IMG/VR virus record: IMGVR_UViG_3300031227_010065
Span: 1-23,355 of that record
DNA: 23,355 nt
Strand: one strand, 5' to 3'
DNA from: a virus
Shown here: positions 1-7,397 of the stretch, piece by piece
Position numbering within the stretch: the stretch's first letter is position 1
Layout: each line of letters starts with the position of its first letter
Translations under genes and position numbers: made by a program
The notes under the pieces: generated by a model
Seen by the model: only the letters and a program-made list of their open reading frames with translations
Told to the model about the DNA's origin: nothing
Databases searched by the model: none

Positions 1-1357
1 CGGCGGCTTGTCCAAGGAACGAGGCTGCCTCATTGTCATCCTCGGTGCAAGCCAGATAATACGCCCGCTTTGCCTGTATCGGACCGGCGACTCCAACAGT
101 CTCCCATCCGGTTGCTACGAGGGTGTCGGCCCTCTGCAATCTGTCTATCCGCCCGGAACCAAACAGAGCGTCCGTGGGCGGAGTACGCCCTTCGAACGTG
201 TGCACGGTAGTCTTCTGGCCGCAGGACACCAGCCGGTTGGCGATCAACATTACCAGCCTGCATCGCTCGGAATCATCATAGCGTGGTAATAGGAACCTGA
301 CGGTTTCTTCAGCACACCGATCAACGACGTCGCCCCAGCGTTCACGGAACACCCCTTCGCCCTTTGTCGTTTCTGTTTGAGCCCACGCAGCAGTGCGCGC
401 AGATGACTTCCGCACCCCGTTGTCGATGTGCGTCACGACACAACCCGGAACATACCAGACTTCCCAGCCATGCAGCATCGCACGGAAACAGAAATCGGTG
501 TCCTCGTTCCCGAAGACGTATGCCGTATCAAAGCCCCGCAGTTCCTCATACACGGAACGACGAAGCGCAAACACCGCGCCCGTCACGGCCGGGACCAGTT
601 CGTAATCGCCCGCATCCACAGCAGATAGTTCAGCACGCTTGTAGCGATGAATCCCACAGGAACCCTTCGGGAACTCCAACCCTACGTGCTGGATCTTTCC
701 ATCCGGGTAGAGCAGTTTGGCTCCCGCGACCCCACATTGAGGCCGTAATTGCATCCAACTCATCAACGCCGTCAGCCACCCGGCATCGCACACCTCGCAA
801 TCTTGATTGAAAAGCACGTAGTGGCTCGCATCTGCACACTCGATCCCCCGGTTGACCGCAGCGGCAAAGCCCATCCGCTTGTCCAGTCTCAATACTCTGC
901 CTGGCGCGTCTTTCAGGAGGGCTCGTGTGGCATCGTTGGTGCTGCCATTGTCCACCCACACGAAGACGACGTTGCCCGCGTAGGATGTCTTTCTGAGCCC
1001 GTCGATACATCTACTTAACAGATCCGGGCAGTTATAAACAGGAACGACGACAGCGACAGAAGGCCAAGTGCCCACATTCCGGTAAGCTACGCTCCGCGCT
1101 GGAATGCGATAACCGTAGGCCAGTCCCCCGCAACGAACCTCTGTGTCACTCTGGCAACCTGTCTGATAGCCGGCATTGTCCGCAATCAGCCGTTCGGCCA
1201 AACTCGACGGAATCGGCGTGTATTGATCGGCCGGCAGCGTATAGACCCCGTGCACCTGTGTTCGCCCGGTCATGTTCAACACAGGAACCATTGCCTCGGT
1301 TGCCGTTGGCTGCTTTGCCTTGCGCATCCTACTACGCCTTCGAATCGCGTTTACCAT
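1..1357 (-). CDS. GT2 family glycosyltransferase with N-terminal phage module (3' end cut by window)
   Basis: The frame is open from an ATG at 1357 to the window edge (452 codons, no stop), so the C-terminus is missing. Residues ~24-66 hold the module shared with neighbouring genes (VPVLNMTGRTQVHG, then an A-x2-L helix). A GT-A glycosyltransferase domain follows: VVVPVYN at ~103-109, VDNGST at ~135-140, the DXD-like NQDCEV at ~184-189, GAKLLYPDGKIQHVGL at ~212, and further on GNEDTDFCFR with the acidic catalytic-base pair typical of rhamnosyl-type GT2 enzymes. It should transfer a sugar from a nucleotide donor; donor and acceptor are unknown. The 1357 ATG overlaps the SDR stop as ATGA. ATGs at 1327 and 1291 are alternatives, and 1291 begins exactly at the shared module. 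The enzyme family is secure; the start is not. Confidence 0.88.
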   Translation of the reverse strand, partial: MVNAIRRRSRMRKAKQPTATEAMVPVLNMTGRTQVHGVYTLPADQYTPIPSSLAERLIADNAGYQTGCQSDTEVRCGGLAYGYRIPARSVAYRNVGTWPSVAVVVPVYNCPDLLSRCIDGLRKTSYAGNVVFVWVDNGSTNDATRALLKDAPGRVLRLDKRMGFAAAVNRGIECADASHYVLFNQDCEVCDAGWLTALMSWMQLRPQCGVAGAKLLYPDGKIQHVGLEFPKGSCGIHRYKRAELSAVDAGDYELVPAVTGAVFALRRSVYEELRGFDTAYVFGNEDTDFCFRAMLHGWEVWYVPGCVVTHIDNGVRKSSARTAAWAQTETTKGEGVFRERWGDVVDRCAEETVRFLLPRYDDSERCRLVMLIANRLVSCGQKTTVHTFEGRTPPTDALFGSGRIDRLQRADTLVATGWETVGVAGPIQAKRAYYLACTEDDNEAASFLGQAA

Positions 1358-2337
1358 CAGTCTCGATCGACCTCCGTAATCTGCCAGCCGACCATTTCTT
1401 TGATCGTGTCCTCGATCTTAAATCGCGGTTCCCAGTCGATTGCAATGCGGAGTTTCGAGGCATCGCCGATAAGCGTGGGGACATCGGACGGCCGCATCTT
1501 GTCCGCGTCACGATTGATCTTGGCTTCTGGGATCGAAGCGCACTCTGATGCAATCGTCACGATTCGGCTGATCGGGCAACCCTTGCCACTACAGATGTTA
1601 AACACATCGCCGTTCTTGATAACGCCCTCGTTATGCGCCTCCACGAGAAGTCGGTAGGCACGAACGGTGTCCCTGACATCTGTATAATCCCGAACCGCTC
1701 CCGTGTTGCCAAGGGAATACTGCTCTCGCTTCCCGAGCACTATTTCCGCGGTCTGACGCGCAATTGCCGCTTCGACGAAAGCCAACCCACGACCCACGCC
1801 CGTATGATTAAACGCTCGCGTCCGCACAACACTCATGCCGAACGACTGCGCATACTGATAACCCAACAGATCCGCCGCGATTTTCGAGACGCCATAGGGC
1901 GACCTCGGTCGAAGCGGGTTGGATTCGGTAATCGGGATCTCCGCCTCGTGCACCAGCCCGTATTCCTCGCTGGAACCGCACACGTGCACAACGCAGTCGG
2001 GCACGTGCCGCTTCGCCATCTCCAACACGTTCAGTGTGCCGTTCAGGTTAGTACGTAGTGTCGCTTCCGGCTCGTGCCAACTGGCCGGGACAAACGACTG
2101 AGCCGCCAGATTGAAGATCGCATCCGGTTGCGACTCTAGGATCGTCGCCGATACACTGAGCACGTCCGTCACATCGCCCGGGATGCAATGGACGCCCTTG
2201 CGCTTCAGTCGATCGACAACTGCATCGTTCGACCGCACCCGCGTTAGCGCGCAGACCTGATAATCGCCGGAGTTCAGTAGTTCGTCAATGAGGTATTGCC
2301 CTACAAACCCGGTCGCTCCCGTTACAAGAACCCGCAT
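1357..2337 (-). CDS. NAD(P)-dependent nucleotide-sugar dehydratase/reductase (GMD/RMD-like SDR)
   Basis: This 326-residue extended short-chain dehydrogenase has the Rossmann loop TGATGFVG at 6-13, NLAAQSFV at ~76-83, GSSEEYG at ~121-127, the catalytic Y148-x3-K152 (YGVSK) and RAFNHTG at 174-180. GDP-mannose 4,6-dehydratases usually read T-S-E-x-Y-G at the active site. The S-S-E-E-Y-G here, together with RDYTDVRD, looks more like GDP-4-keto-6-deoxymannose reductases (RMD), so reductase is slightly favoured over dehydratase. The ATG directly abuts the TAG stop of the GT4 gene, and the stop overlaps the GT2 start, giving one translationally coupled glycosylation operon. The likely role is making or finishing a GDP-6-deoxy sugar for the flanking glycosyltransferases. 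The substrate could be a hexose or a heptose. Confidence 0.9.
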   Translation of the reverse strand: MRVLVTGATGFVGQYLIDELLNSGDYQVCALTRVRSNDAVVDRLKRKGVHCIPGDVTDVLSVSATILESQPDAIFNLAAQSFVPASWHEPEATLRTNLNGTLNVLEMAKRHVPDCVVHVCGSSEEYGLVHEAEIPITESNPLRPRSPYGVSKIAADLLGYQYAQSFGMSVVRTRAFNHTGVGRGLAFVEAAIARQTAEIVLGKREQYSLGNTGAVRDYTDVRDTVRAYRLLVEAHNEGVIKNGDVFNICSGKGCPISRIVTIASECASIPEAKINRDADKMRPSDVPTLIGDASKLRIAIDWEPRFKIEDTIKEMVGWQITEVDRD

Positions 2338-3648
2338 CTATGCCCCTCCCGCATCATTCATCACGACCCGCAACAGCGACTCGCACGTTCGTTTGACTGT
2401 CCACTGCTCGCGCACCCACTTCGCCGCGGCAAGCCCAGTCTTTCGCGCGCTCTCCCTCTTCTCGTAAACCTGCCGATAGCGGGCAACCAGTTCATCGAAG
2501 TTGGGCTCCCACCAGTTTCCGACATCGCCCCAGTCTGGGGGGTAGCCGCCTTTGGAAACGTGCGGCACTTTCGTTTCGAAGCACGACACCGGATAGTTGT
2601 AGCGCGGGTCGCAATACTCGCTCATCCCGGAGTTGTTGCTCACGATCACCGGCAGGCCCGTGGACATTGCCTGCAACGGTGTCAGTCCGAACCCCTCGCC
2701 GCGCGAGGGGAACACGAACGCGTCGGCGTCGTGCATCCACTGCACCATCTGCGCGGGCGTCGATTCCTCGGCCACAAATCGAATCCGATCATCGGACGGC
2801 AGGCGTTTGTTCCAGTCCCAGAACCCGCCCGAAGTCTGTTCACCCCGTGTCTTCAACACGAATCGCACGTCCGGATACTGCGCACGTGGAAACGCGGCTA
2901 CAAATGCCCTTGCCGCTCCCACGGGGTTCTTGCGATGCGTGAGTCCGGCCGCCATCAGGAACGTGAAATATGGCCGATACTCCGTTCGCTTGAGTTCCGG
3001 AACCGGCCACTTGTCGGGATCTACGCCCAGACACACGACATCGATTGGGGTAGTAACCCCCTGCCTCTCGAACGCCTCTTTGTTCTGGCGACACGGCACG
3101 ATTATCCGCCGGCACTTGTTCATCTCGATCGACCATGCCGCCGGGGGCGTGGTAGTCTCGAACATCGTCAGTCCGATCCCGCGCAGGAACGGATGATGGT
3201 GGATGTCCCGAGGCCAGGTCATGTTGATTCCGTAGCAGCACTCGGGCTGTTGCGGTCGGCGCAGGCATTCGACGATCGCTTTCGGCACGAACGCTCTCTC
3301 GCTCCATTGGTCGAGAGGAATCCCGCCGAACTGCGGCTTGCCGGGGTCGTAGTCTCGCGTGTAGATCGAGAGATTGACGCCGGATTCGATCAGAGTCCGC
3401 GCGATCTCCTGCGCAACACTGCCGTAGCCGTCACAGTAGTGGAACGGACTGCTCCACCCAAGAAATATGTGTCCGCCGTCTTCCAGGAACAGAAAGTCCT
3501 CGGCCAGATCGTTGCTGTCGATGCGGTAGTCGGGATTTGTCGCCAACTGCCGCGCCAACGCTCGCGGGACTTCCGTCCATTCGCCCGGCCGCAGGTAGTG
3601 ATGCCCAAACACCTGCGGGACACGAGTAAGGTTCAAAACCGGTATCAT
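2338..3648 (-). CDS. GT4 family glycosyltransferase with N-terminal phage module
   Basis: This is a 436-residue protein. Residues 1-45 (MIPVLNLTRVPQVFG, LRPGE, then an A-x2-L helix) form the same module as at the start of the GT2 enzyme and in the small head-region proteins. The rest is a GT-B glycosyltransferase. It has an N-terminal Rossmann half with FLGWSSPFHYCDGYG at ~62-76, a linker VVCLGVDPDKW at ~204-214, and a C-terminal half with AAGLTHRKNP at ~233-242. The nucleotide-sugar motif SRGEGFGLTPLQAMSTGLPV (~315-334) is an E-x7-E-like site in which the second Glu appears to be Gln. ATG at 3648 follows GGGAG. It lies immediately upstream of the SDR and 90 nt after the capsid gene, so it probably acts on a phage product. 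Acceptor unknown. Confidence 0.9.
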   Translation of the reverse strand: MIPVLNLTRVPQVFGHHYLRPGEWTEVPRALARQLATNPDYRIDSNDLAEDFLFLEDGGHIFLGWSSPFHYCDGYGSVAQEIARTLIESGVNLSIYTRDYDPGKPQFGGIPLDQWSERAFVPKAIVECLRRPQQPECCYGINMTWPRDIHHHPFLRGIGLTMFETTTPPAAWSIEMNKCRRIIVPCRQNKEAFERQGVTTPIDVVCLGVDPDKWPVPELKRTEYRPYFTFLMAAGLTHRKNPVGAARAFVAAFPRAQYPDVRFVLKTRGEQTSGGFWDWNKRLPSDDRIRFVAEESTPAQMVQWMHDADAFVFPSRGEGFGLTPLQAMSTGLPVIVSNNSGMSEYCDPRYNYPVSCFETKVPHVSKGGYPPDWGDVGNWWEPNFDELVARYRQVYEKRESARKTGLAAAKWVREQWTVKRTCESLLRVVMNDAGGA

Positions 3649-3698
3649 GTGCTCCCGTATGCCTCATGCAATCGGCGGAGGAACGACTCGGATGCCAT
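3645..3698 (-). CDS. possible 17-codon leader peptide
   Basis: A short ORF starts at an ATG directly after GGCGGAGGG and ends with a TGA that overlaps the ATG of the GT4 gene (ACATGATA). It would encode MASESFLRRLHEAYGST. Its start region lies within the hairpin at 3674-3707, so its translation could open the stem and couple to the glycosyltransferase. Spacing between the purine-rich stretch and the ATG is very short, so it may not be translated at all. There is no homology argument for it. Confidence 0.25.
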   Translation of the reverse strand: MASESFLRRLHEAYGST

Positions 3699-3707
3699 CC
3701 CTCCGCC
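3674..3707 (-). promoter_or_regulatory. inverted repeat between capsid and GT4 genes
   Basis: GGCGGAGG at 3674-3681 and CCTCCGCC at 3700-3707 form a perfect 8-bp stem with an 18-nt loop in the only gap (3649-3738) of the left operon. No U-run follows on the minus strand, so it is not a standard intrinsic terminator. It could be an mRNA-processing or stability hairpin, or a partial attenuator that lowers glycosyltransferase expression relative to capsid. Confidence 0.5.
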
Positions 3708-3738
3708 AGTGTTAGTTATCGTAGTTGATCCGTCTGTT

Positions 3739-5448
3739 CTACGGATCTGAGCCGGCCACACCAGGCTGCATCGTGACGGTCGCGAAATACTTACCGTCAA
3801 GCATCTGATGCGCGACCTCGCTCTGGAGGGATTGCTCGACATCCTGTGTGCCGGGGTCGATCCAGATCGGAGTCACGAACAGACCGAGATACGGCGCAAT
3901 GACGTAGCCCGTCTGCGGCCACTGCTTACCCTTGGCGCCGACCAGCAAGGTGTTTGTCTGGAGGCTGTCCCACCAGCCGACCTTGACCAGCCGCTCGCCA
4001 GTGCTCAGAGAACCGGCGATGTCGATTCCCTCGGCGACTCGCCCCTGGCCATCGCCCTTGTAGTCGCCGGCGGCCTGAGCCAGCCAAACGATGCGATCGA
4101 TCGAATCCGGGTCACCGATGATCCACACCGTGTCCGCGAACCTCGACTTGTAGATCAGGTTGCGGGCTTTCTTGATGTGGGTGATGATCTGCTTCTGCCA
4201 CTGCTCGCCGTCGTAGTTCCCGGTAGCGGGCGGCAGAGTGCCGTAGTTGACGTTGCCGGCGGTCGCGCCGCTGACCATCTCCGCGAGAATGTTGTAGTTC
4301 CATTCCCGCGCAACCTGGTCGGCGCACGCGGAGATCATCGTGCCGGTGCCGTCGATGCCGAAGTCGGAGTGCAGGTGCCGCATCACCTCGACCGACAGGT
4401 CGTAACCGAGCTTTTTGATGAGGCAGGTGACATTGGTCGAAGTCAAGCTGCCCTTGAGCCGCTTGATCTCTTCCTTCTCACCCGGGTCGTTGGCATACGA
4501 GCCAGTGAAGTTCGCGACGGCCGACATATCGGCGTCGTCCTCGTCGGTGATCTTCCAGTGGTAGACGCGGCCGGTCGACTGCTTCAACGGCTGAAGCGTT
4601 CCGAGTTGGGTCGCGATCAACTGCGGGAAGATGTCGACCATCAGCGGCATCACATACGGGATCGCCGCCGCGACGTCGCCGGTCGTGGTGGCGCCGGTGG
4701 GAATCGCCTGTCCCCTCGCGCCCTGCCGCAGCACGGACATCCGGTCGCGGCTGAACTGCTCGGCATCCTCGACTCTCTTCATCATGCCGTTGCGCATCAT
4801 CAGCCACGCATCGGCCAGTTCCGGCTTCTCCTTGACGAAGTTCTGGAGCATGATCCGCATGCACAGACGCGTGTCGGAGAAGTCGGGAAGAGCGCCGGGC
4901 ACCCACGAGCTATTCCCCTCGTGCAGTATTCCGCGTTCGGTCGCCGACTGGATCAATTCCTCGACGGCCGCTTCGTAACTCTGCGGGGCGTCCACCGAAG
5001 TACCGTCGTCCTTGTACTCCGGGGTATACATCCCCTTGCTCGCAAGGCGAGCGTGACTATCGAGGAACGGCTGTATCGACTGCCGCAGCGCCGGCATCAC
5101 CGCCTCGATCCCCTCGTCCGTAGCGCACATGTTCTGCAACATCGTCCGAGCGGAGTCACTGAACTGCTCGGGCAGTTCCTTGTCCGTTACCATCTGCGCG
5201 ATCCGTGCGCTCACAGCGGCGTTGCGCTTCTGAACCAGTTCACGCGACGCGTCTCTGTCGATGATCGCCTGCGCCTGCGCCGTTACTCCACGGGCCTGAT
5301 CGAGCACTGCCCGATCATCGTCCGTCAGTCCCGCGGGCGCCGCCACGGGCGCCGCCTGCGGCAATACCTGCGGTGGCGTCGCCGTTCCATCCGGGCCGCC
5401 GCCATCGACATCGGCGTTCTGCTTGTTTGTGACCTCATCGGGGTCCAT
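3739..5448 (-). CDS. nested in-frame scaffold-capsid product from an internal start
   Basis: Inside the protease-capsid frame, the ATG at 5448 (Met 378 of the long product) is preceded by AAGGAGA with 6-7 nt spacing, as good a ribosome site as any in the window. The product would be 569 residues: it begins MDPDEVTNKQ, has an acidic and Ala/Pro-rich ~180-residue N-terminal region, then the capsid fold. The site sits exactly where protease homology ends. This mirrors the nested lambda C/Nu3 arrangement and would allow many capsid copies per protease copy. Whether the N-terminal region is a scaffold that is later cleaved off is inferred. Confidence 0.6.
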   Translation of the reverse strand: MDPDEVTNKQNADVDGGGPDGTATPPQVLPQAAPVAAPAGLTDDDRAVLDQARGVTAQAQAIIDRDASRELVQKRNAAVSARIAQMVTDKELPEQFSDSARTMLQNMCATDEGIEAVMPALRQSIQPFLDSHARLASKGMYTPEYKDDGTSVDAPQSYEAAVEELIQSATERGILHEGNSSWVPGALPDFSDTRLCMRIMLQNFVKEKPELADAWLMMRNGMMKRVEDAEQFSRDRMSVLRQGARGQAIPTGATTTGDVAAAIPYVMPLMVDIFPQLIATQLGTLQPLKQSTGRVYHWKITDEDDADMSAVANFTGSYANDPGEKEEIKRLKGSLTSTNVTCLIKKLGYDLSVEVMRHLHSDFGIDGTGTMISACADQVAREWNYNILAEMVSGATAGNVNYGTLPPATGNYDGEQWQKQIITHIKKARNLIYKSRFADTVWIIGDPDSIDRIVWLAQAAGDYKGDGQGRVAEGIDIAGSLSTGERLVKVGWWDSLQTNTLLVGAKGKQWPQTGYVIAPYLGLFVTPIWIDPGTQDVEQSLQSEVAHQMLDGKYFATVTMQPGVAGSDP

Positions 5449-6579
5449 TGATGTCTCCTTTCGCGGCTCCGGATGTTTGTTGGCCTGGAGCCGGGCGTAT
5501 TCAACGGCGGAGCCTGGACTCGCACCGTTCAGAACAACATCGATAGAGATGAGGCGGAACCCATCCGCCTGCACAATATCGACTTTCTGTCCCTGGAACT
5601 CTCCCGGCTTCGTTGTGGCGATTACCAGCGTGCTCATGTCGAACCCGATACCGGCAATCAGCGTTGCGGCCAAGTCGTTGCCCTCTCGCGTCTTGGTCGT
5701 GACAGCTTCAAATGCGACTTGGTTGCCTCGCATTTCCAGCTTCGTGAACTTCTGGGATACTTCATGCGGATCAGGCGGACGGGGAAAGCCCTGTCCGTCG
5801 GCCTTGTGACCTGATGCGCCGATCACCCTGCCCATGGGAAGGCTGATTTGCGCCAGATCAACCTGTTGGCACCACAGTTCAGCGGGGTACACCTGTCCTT
5901 GCGTATTGACAACATCACCGACCGTGGCCACGCCGCCAAAGCGCACAGTCCCATCTTTCTGTGCTTTGCCTTGATCGAGTAGCCGTATCGGAGCACGGAC
6001 CTGCTGCATCAAAAAAGGCGGCTTTTCGCCGCCTTGTTCGATCACCGCCCCGACCGGGGTTTCTTGTAGTTCAATGTCTGGCGGCGTATGTTCCGCGTTC
6101 GCCAACCCGCCGATCGCCTGCTGAACGATCGTGATGATCTGCTTGATCTCGACCTCGCGGACATCGGAGAACGTGAACGCATCCCCATCGCGAGTCCAAT
6201 CGGCCTGATAGTAGCGAGATTCCCACTTGCCGGACTGGTTCCGGATCTCGCTTGAGATAACAACCGACTCCGGCATGGTGAATACGGTCCACTTGTATTC
6301 GCCCGGAATCGAGTCGTTCGCTTGAATCGCCCGATTCAGACGGCGGATCAACTTCTCATACGCATCGTCCGTGCTTTCGCCCGAGATCACCGCCCCTTGC
6401 AGAAGTGCCGACATGCTCTCTTCCAGGGCGGATTCGTCGATCTTGTCGTCCTGCGCCAGTTTTTCGAGCCCAACCATAGTCGTGCGGATAGGTTCGACCA
6501 GTTCGGACGGCAGTATCTCCCGTGTTTGCCCTAGAAACGAATCAAGCCCGGATATCCGGGCTTTGAGCAGGTCAATCAT
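3739..6579 (-). CDS. prohead protease fused to major capsid protein
   Basis: This is a single 946-residue frame. The chosen ATG follows AGGAGG by 5 nt; an in-frame GTG 36 nt upstream lacks such a site. Residues ~1-180 form an uncharacterised N-terminal region. Residues ~195-365 resemble phage prohead serine proteases: GRVIGASGHKADG with candidate catalytic His ~258, GIGFDMS with candidate Ser ~316, and VVLNGASPGSA. Residues ~380-480 are rich in Ala, Pro and Gln with a helical, scaffold- or delta-like look. The remainder (~560-946) resembles an HK97-fold capsid subunit: a long N-arm, VMPLMVDIFPQLIATQLG, many acidic and aromatic strands, and DTVWIIGDPDSIDRI. No frameshift is visible. An internal RBS and ATG at 5448 probably supplies most of the capsid protein. 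Protease and capsid are usually separate genes, so the fusion is notable. Confidence 0.8.
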   Translation of the reverse strand: MIDLLKARISGLDSFLGQTREILPSELVEPIRTTMVGLEKLAQDDKIDESALEESMSALLQGAVISGESTDDAYEKLIRRLNRAIQANDSIPGEYKWTVFTMPESVVISSEIRNQSGKWESRYYQADWTRDGDAFTFSDVREVEIKQIITIVQQAIGGLANAEHTPPDIELQETPVGAVIEQGGEKPPFLMQQVRAPIRLLDQGKAQKDGTVRFGGVATVGDVVNTQGQVYPAELWCQQVDLAQISLPMGRVIGASGHKADGQGFPRPPDPHEVSQKFTKLEMRGNQVAFEAVTTKTREGNDLAATLIAGIGFDMSTLVIATTKPGEFQGQKVDIVQADGFRLISIDVVLNGASPGSAVEYARLQANKHPEPRKETSMDPDEVTNKQNADVDGGGPDGTATPPQVLPQAAPVAAPAGLTDDDRAVLDQARGVTAQAQAIIDRDASRELVQKRNAAVSARIAQMVTDKELPEQFSDSARTMLQNMCATDEGIEAVMPALRQSIQPFLDSHARLASKGMYTPEYKDDGTSVDAPQSYEAAVEELIQSATERGILHEGNSSWVPGALPDFSDTRLCMRIMLQNFVKEKPELADAWLMMRNGMMKRVEDAEQFSRDRMSVLRQGARGQAIPTGATTTGDVAAAIPYVMPLMVDIFPQLIATQLGTLQPLKQSTGRVYHWKITDEDDADMSAVANFTGSYANDPGEKEEIKRLKGSLTSTNVTCLIKKLGYDLSVEVMRHLHSDFGIDGTGTMISACADQVAREWNYNILAEMVSGATAGNVNYGTLPPATGNYDGEQWQKQIITHIKKARNLIYKSRFADTVWIIGDPDSIDRIVWLAQAAGDYKGDGQGRVAEGIDIAGSLSTGERLVKVGWWDSLQTNTLLVGAKGKQWPQTGYVIAPYLGLFVTPIWIDPGTQDVEQSLQSEVAHQMLDGKYFATVTMQPGVAGSDP

Positions 6580-6595
6580 ATCGGCCTCCTGTCGA

Positions 6596-7036
6596 TCAGA
6601 GTGCAGCTCCTTCACCTGTCATCGCGCGCACTTCTTCTGCGGCCGCCATATCCGTTGCGACCTTGTTGACCGCCGCCACATGCGTGTCCGCCAGGTGCAG
6701 AACCAGACCTTCGGCCTGTTCGAATACCTCCTGGCAGAACGGGCATTGATATTGCTTCGTCGGTTGCGAAGAGTCGTATTGTACCGGTGCCGGTACGCGC
6801 CCTTCGAGCATGTCCAGTCCGGGAGTTTCGCTCGCAATTTCAAGCACGCCCGTTTGCACCAGCCGTTCGCCCAGTGTGCCCTTGGCGCAGTCAATCACGT
6901 CCGACGCGCCGGGCCGCAGCATCCCCCGCCCGACGCTTTGGGGAACGCGGGTTACGTTTTGAACCATCTTCAAGACCGGTTCGTGCTCGGGTTTTTCTTC
7001 CTTTTGCTTTCGTTTCTTGTCGGCTAGTCCCACCAT
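6596..7036 (-). CDS. module plus C2H2 zinc-finger small protein
   Basis: The protein has 146 residues, with ATG at 7036 after AGGAGGT. A basic leader (KKRKQKEEK) is followed at ~25-69 by the recurrent module (NVTRVPQSVGRGMLRPG, then L-x2-R-L and GVLEIA). At 96-119 there is a classical C2H2 finger: C98-x2-C101-x12-H114-x4-H119 with F105 and L111. It lies 16 nt upstream of the protease-capsid start and downstream of the portal, a position often held by minor head or accessory proteins. It may be a virion component or a DNA-binding factor. The finger predicts zinc binding but not its partner. It is a probable paralogue of the next upstream gene. Confidence 0.75.
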   Translation of the reverse strand: MVGLADKKRKQKEEKPEHEPVLKMVQNVTRVPQSVGRGMLRPGASDVIDCAKGTLGERLVQTGVLEIASETPGLDMLEGRVPAPVQYDSSQPTKQYQCPFCQEVFEQAEGLVLHLADTHVAAVNKVATDMAAAEEVRAMTGEGAAL

Positions 7037-7397
7037 TTGACCTCCTGTAGTTGCCGTGCGCGTGCATGATGTGTCCGTGCCGTGCGAGCTTCGTGGGGAA
7101 CGCCCTAGCAACCCCTTGCACAAGACACTTCTGACAGAAAAACCCCGGCAGATCCGGGATGTTCTCGACACGCGCGTTCGAACACATCTCGTCTACCAGG
7201 GTTCGTTCGTATTCCAGTATTTCAATCCGGCCCAGATCACGAAGCCGTTGGGCCATCCCCCAGCTAATCCAGCCAGTCCCGCCCGGCTCCAGAACAGTCT
7301 CGCCGACCACTTCGATCAGATGATATGTGGATCTCGCAAGCACCCTGCGTTCCGGGGGCGAAGCGGGGTGTGCCCGGCGAAAGACCCTGCTAACCAC
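6891..7397 (-). CDS. second module plus C2H2-like finger protein
   Basis: The frame starts at a GTG (7397) preceded by GGAGG at 11 nt and overlaps the upstream stop by 8 nt, giving 168 residues. Residues ~24-62 show the recurrent module in diverged form (VVGETVLEPGG, then A-x-R-L and GRIEIL). Residues 86-114 (FFCQKC, F100, L104, H107, H112, H114) look like a C2H2-type finger with a longer C-to-H spacing. The last ~48 residues are Arg/Lys-rich and overlap the next gene out of frame by 146 nt, so the true C-terminus or start could differ. No function can be assigned beyond a likely role in or near the head. The module and finger order matches its downstream neighbour, suggesting duplication. 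Confidence 0.6.
   Translation of the reverse strand: MVSRVFRRAHPASPPERRVLARSTYHLIEVVGETVLEPGGTGWISWGMAQRLRDLGRIEILEYERTLVDEMCSNARVENIPDLPGFFCQKCLVQGVARAFPTKLARHGHIMHAHGNYRRSNGGTSRQETKAKGRKTRARTGLEDGSKRNPRSPKRRAGDAAARRVGRD

Noticed and set aside
364-1018. Several plus- and minus-strand frames in the GT2 region
   Set aside because: The true GT2 frame is open across the whole segment to the window edge; the others are shadows with low-complexity products.
2296-3750. 484-codon open frame on the plus strand
   Set aside because: It is antisense to the clear GT4 glycosyltransferase; composition is Arg/Pro/His-rich, no domain is recognisable, and GC-rich coding DNA often leaves the opposite strand open.
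3808-5451. 547-codon open frame on the plus strand
   Set aside because: It mirrors the capsid gene codon by codon; the protein is Arg/Asp/Val-rich with no recognisable fold and no supporting ribosome site.
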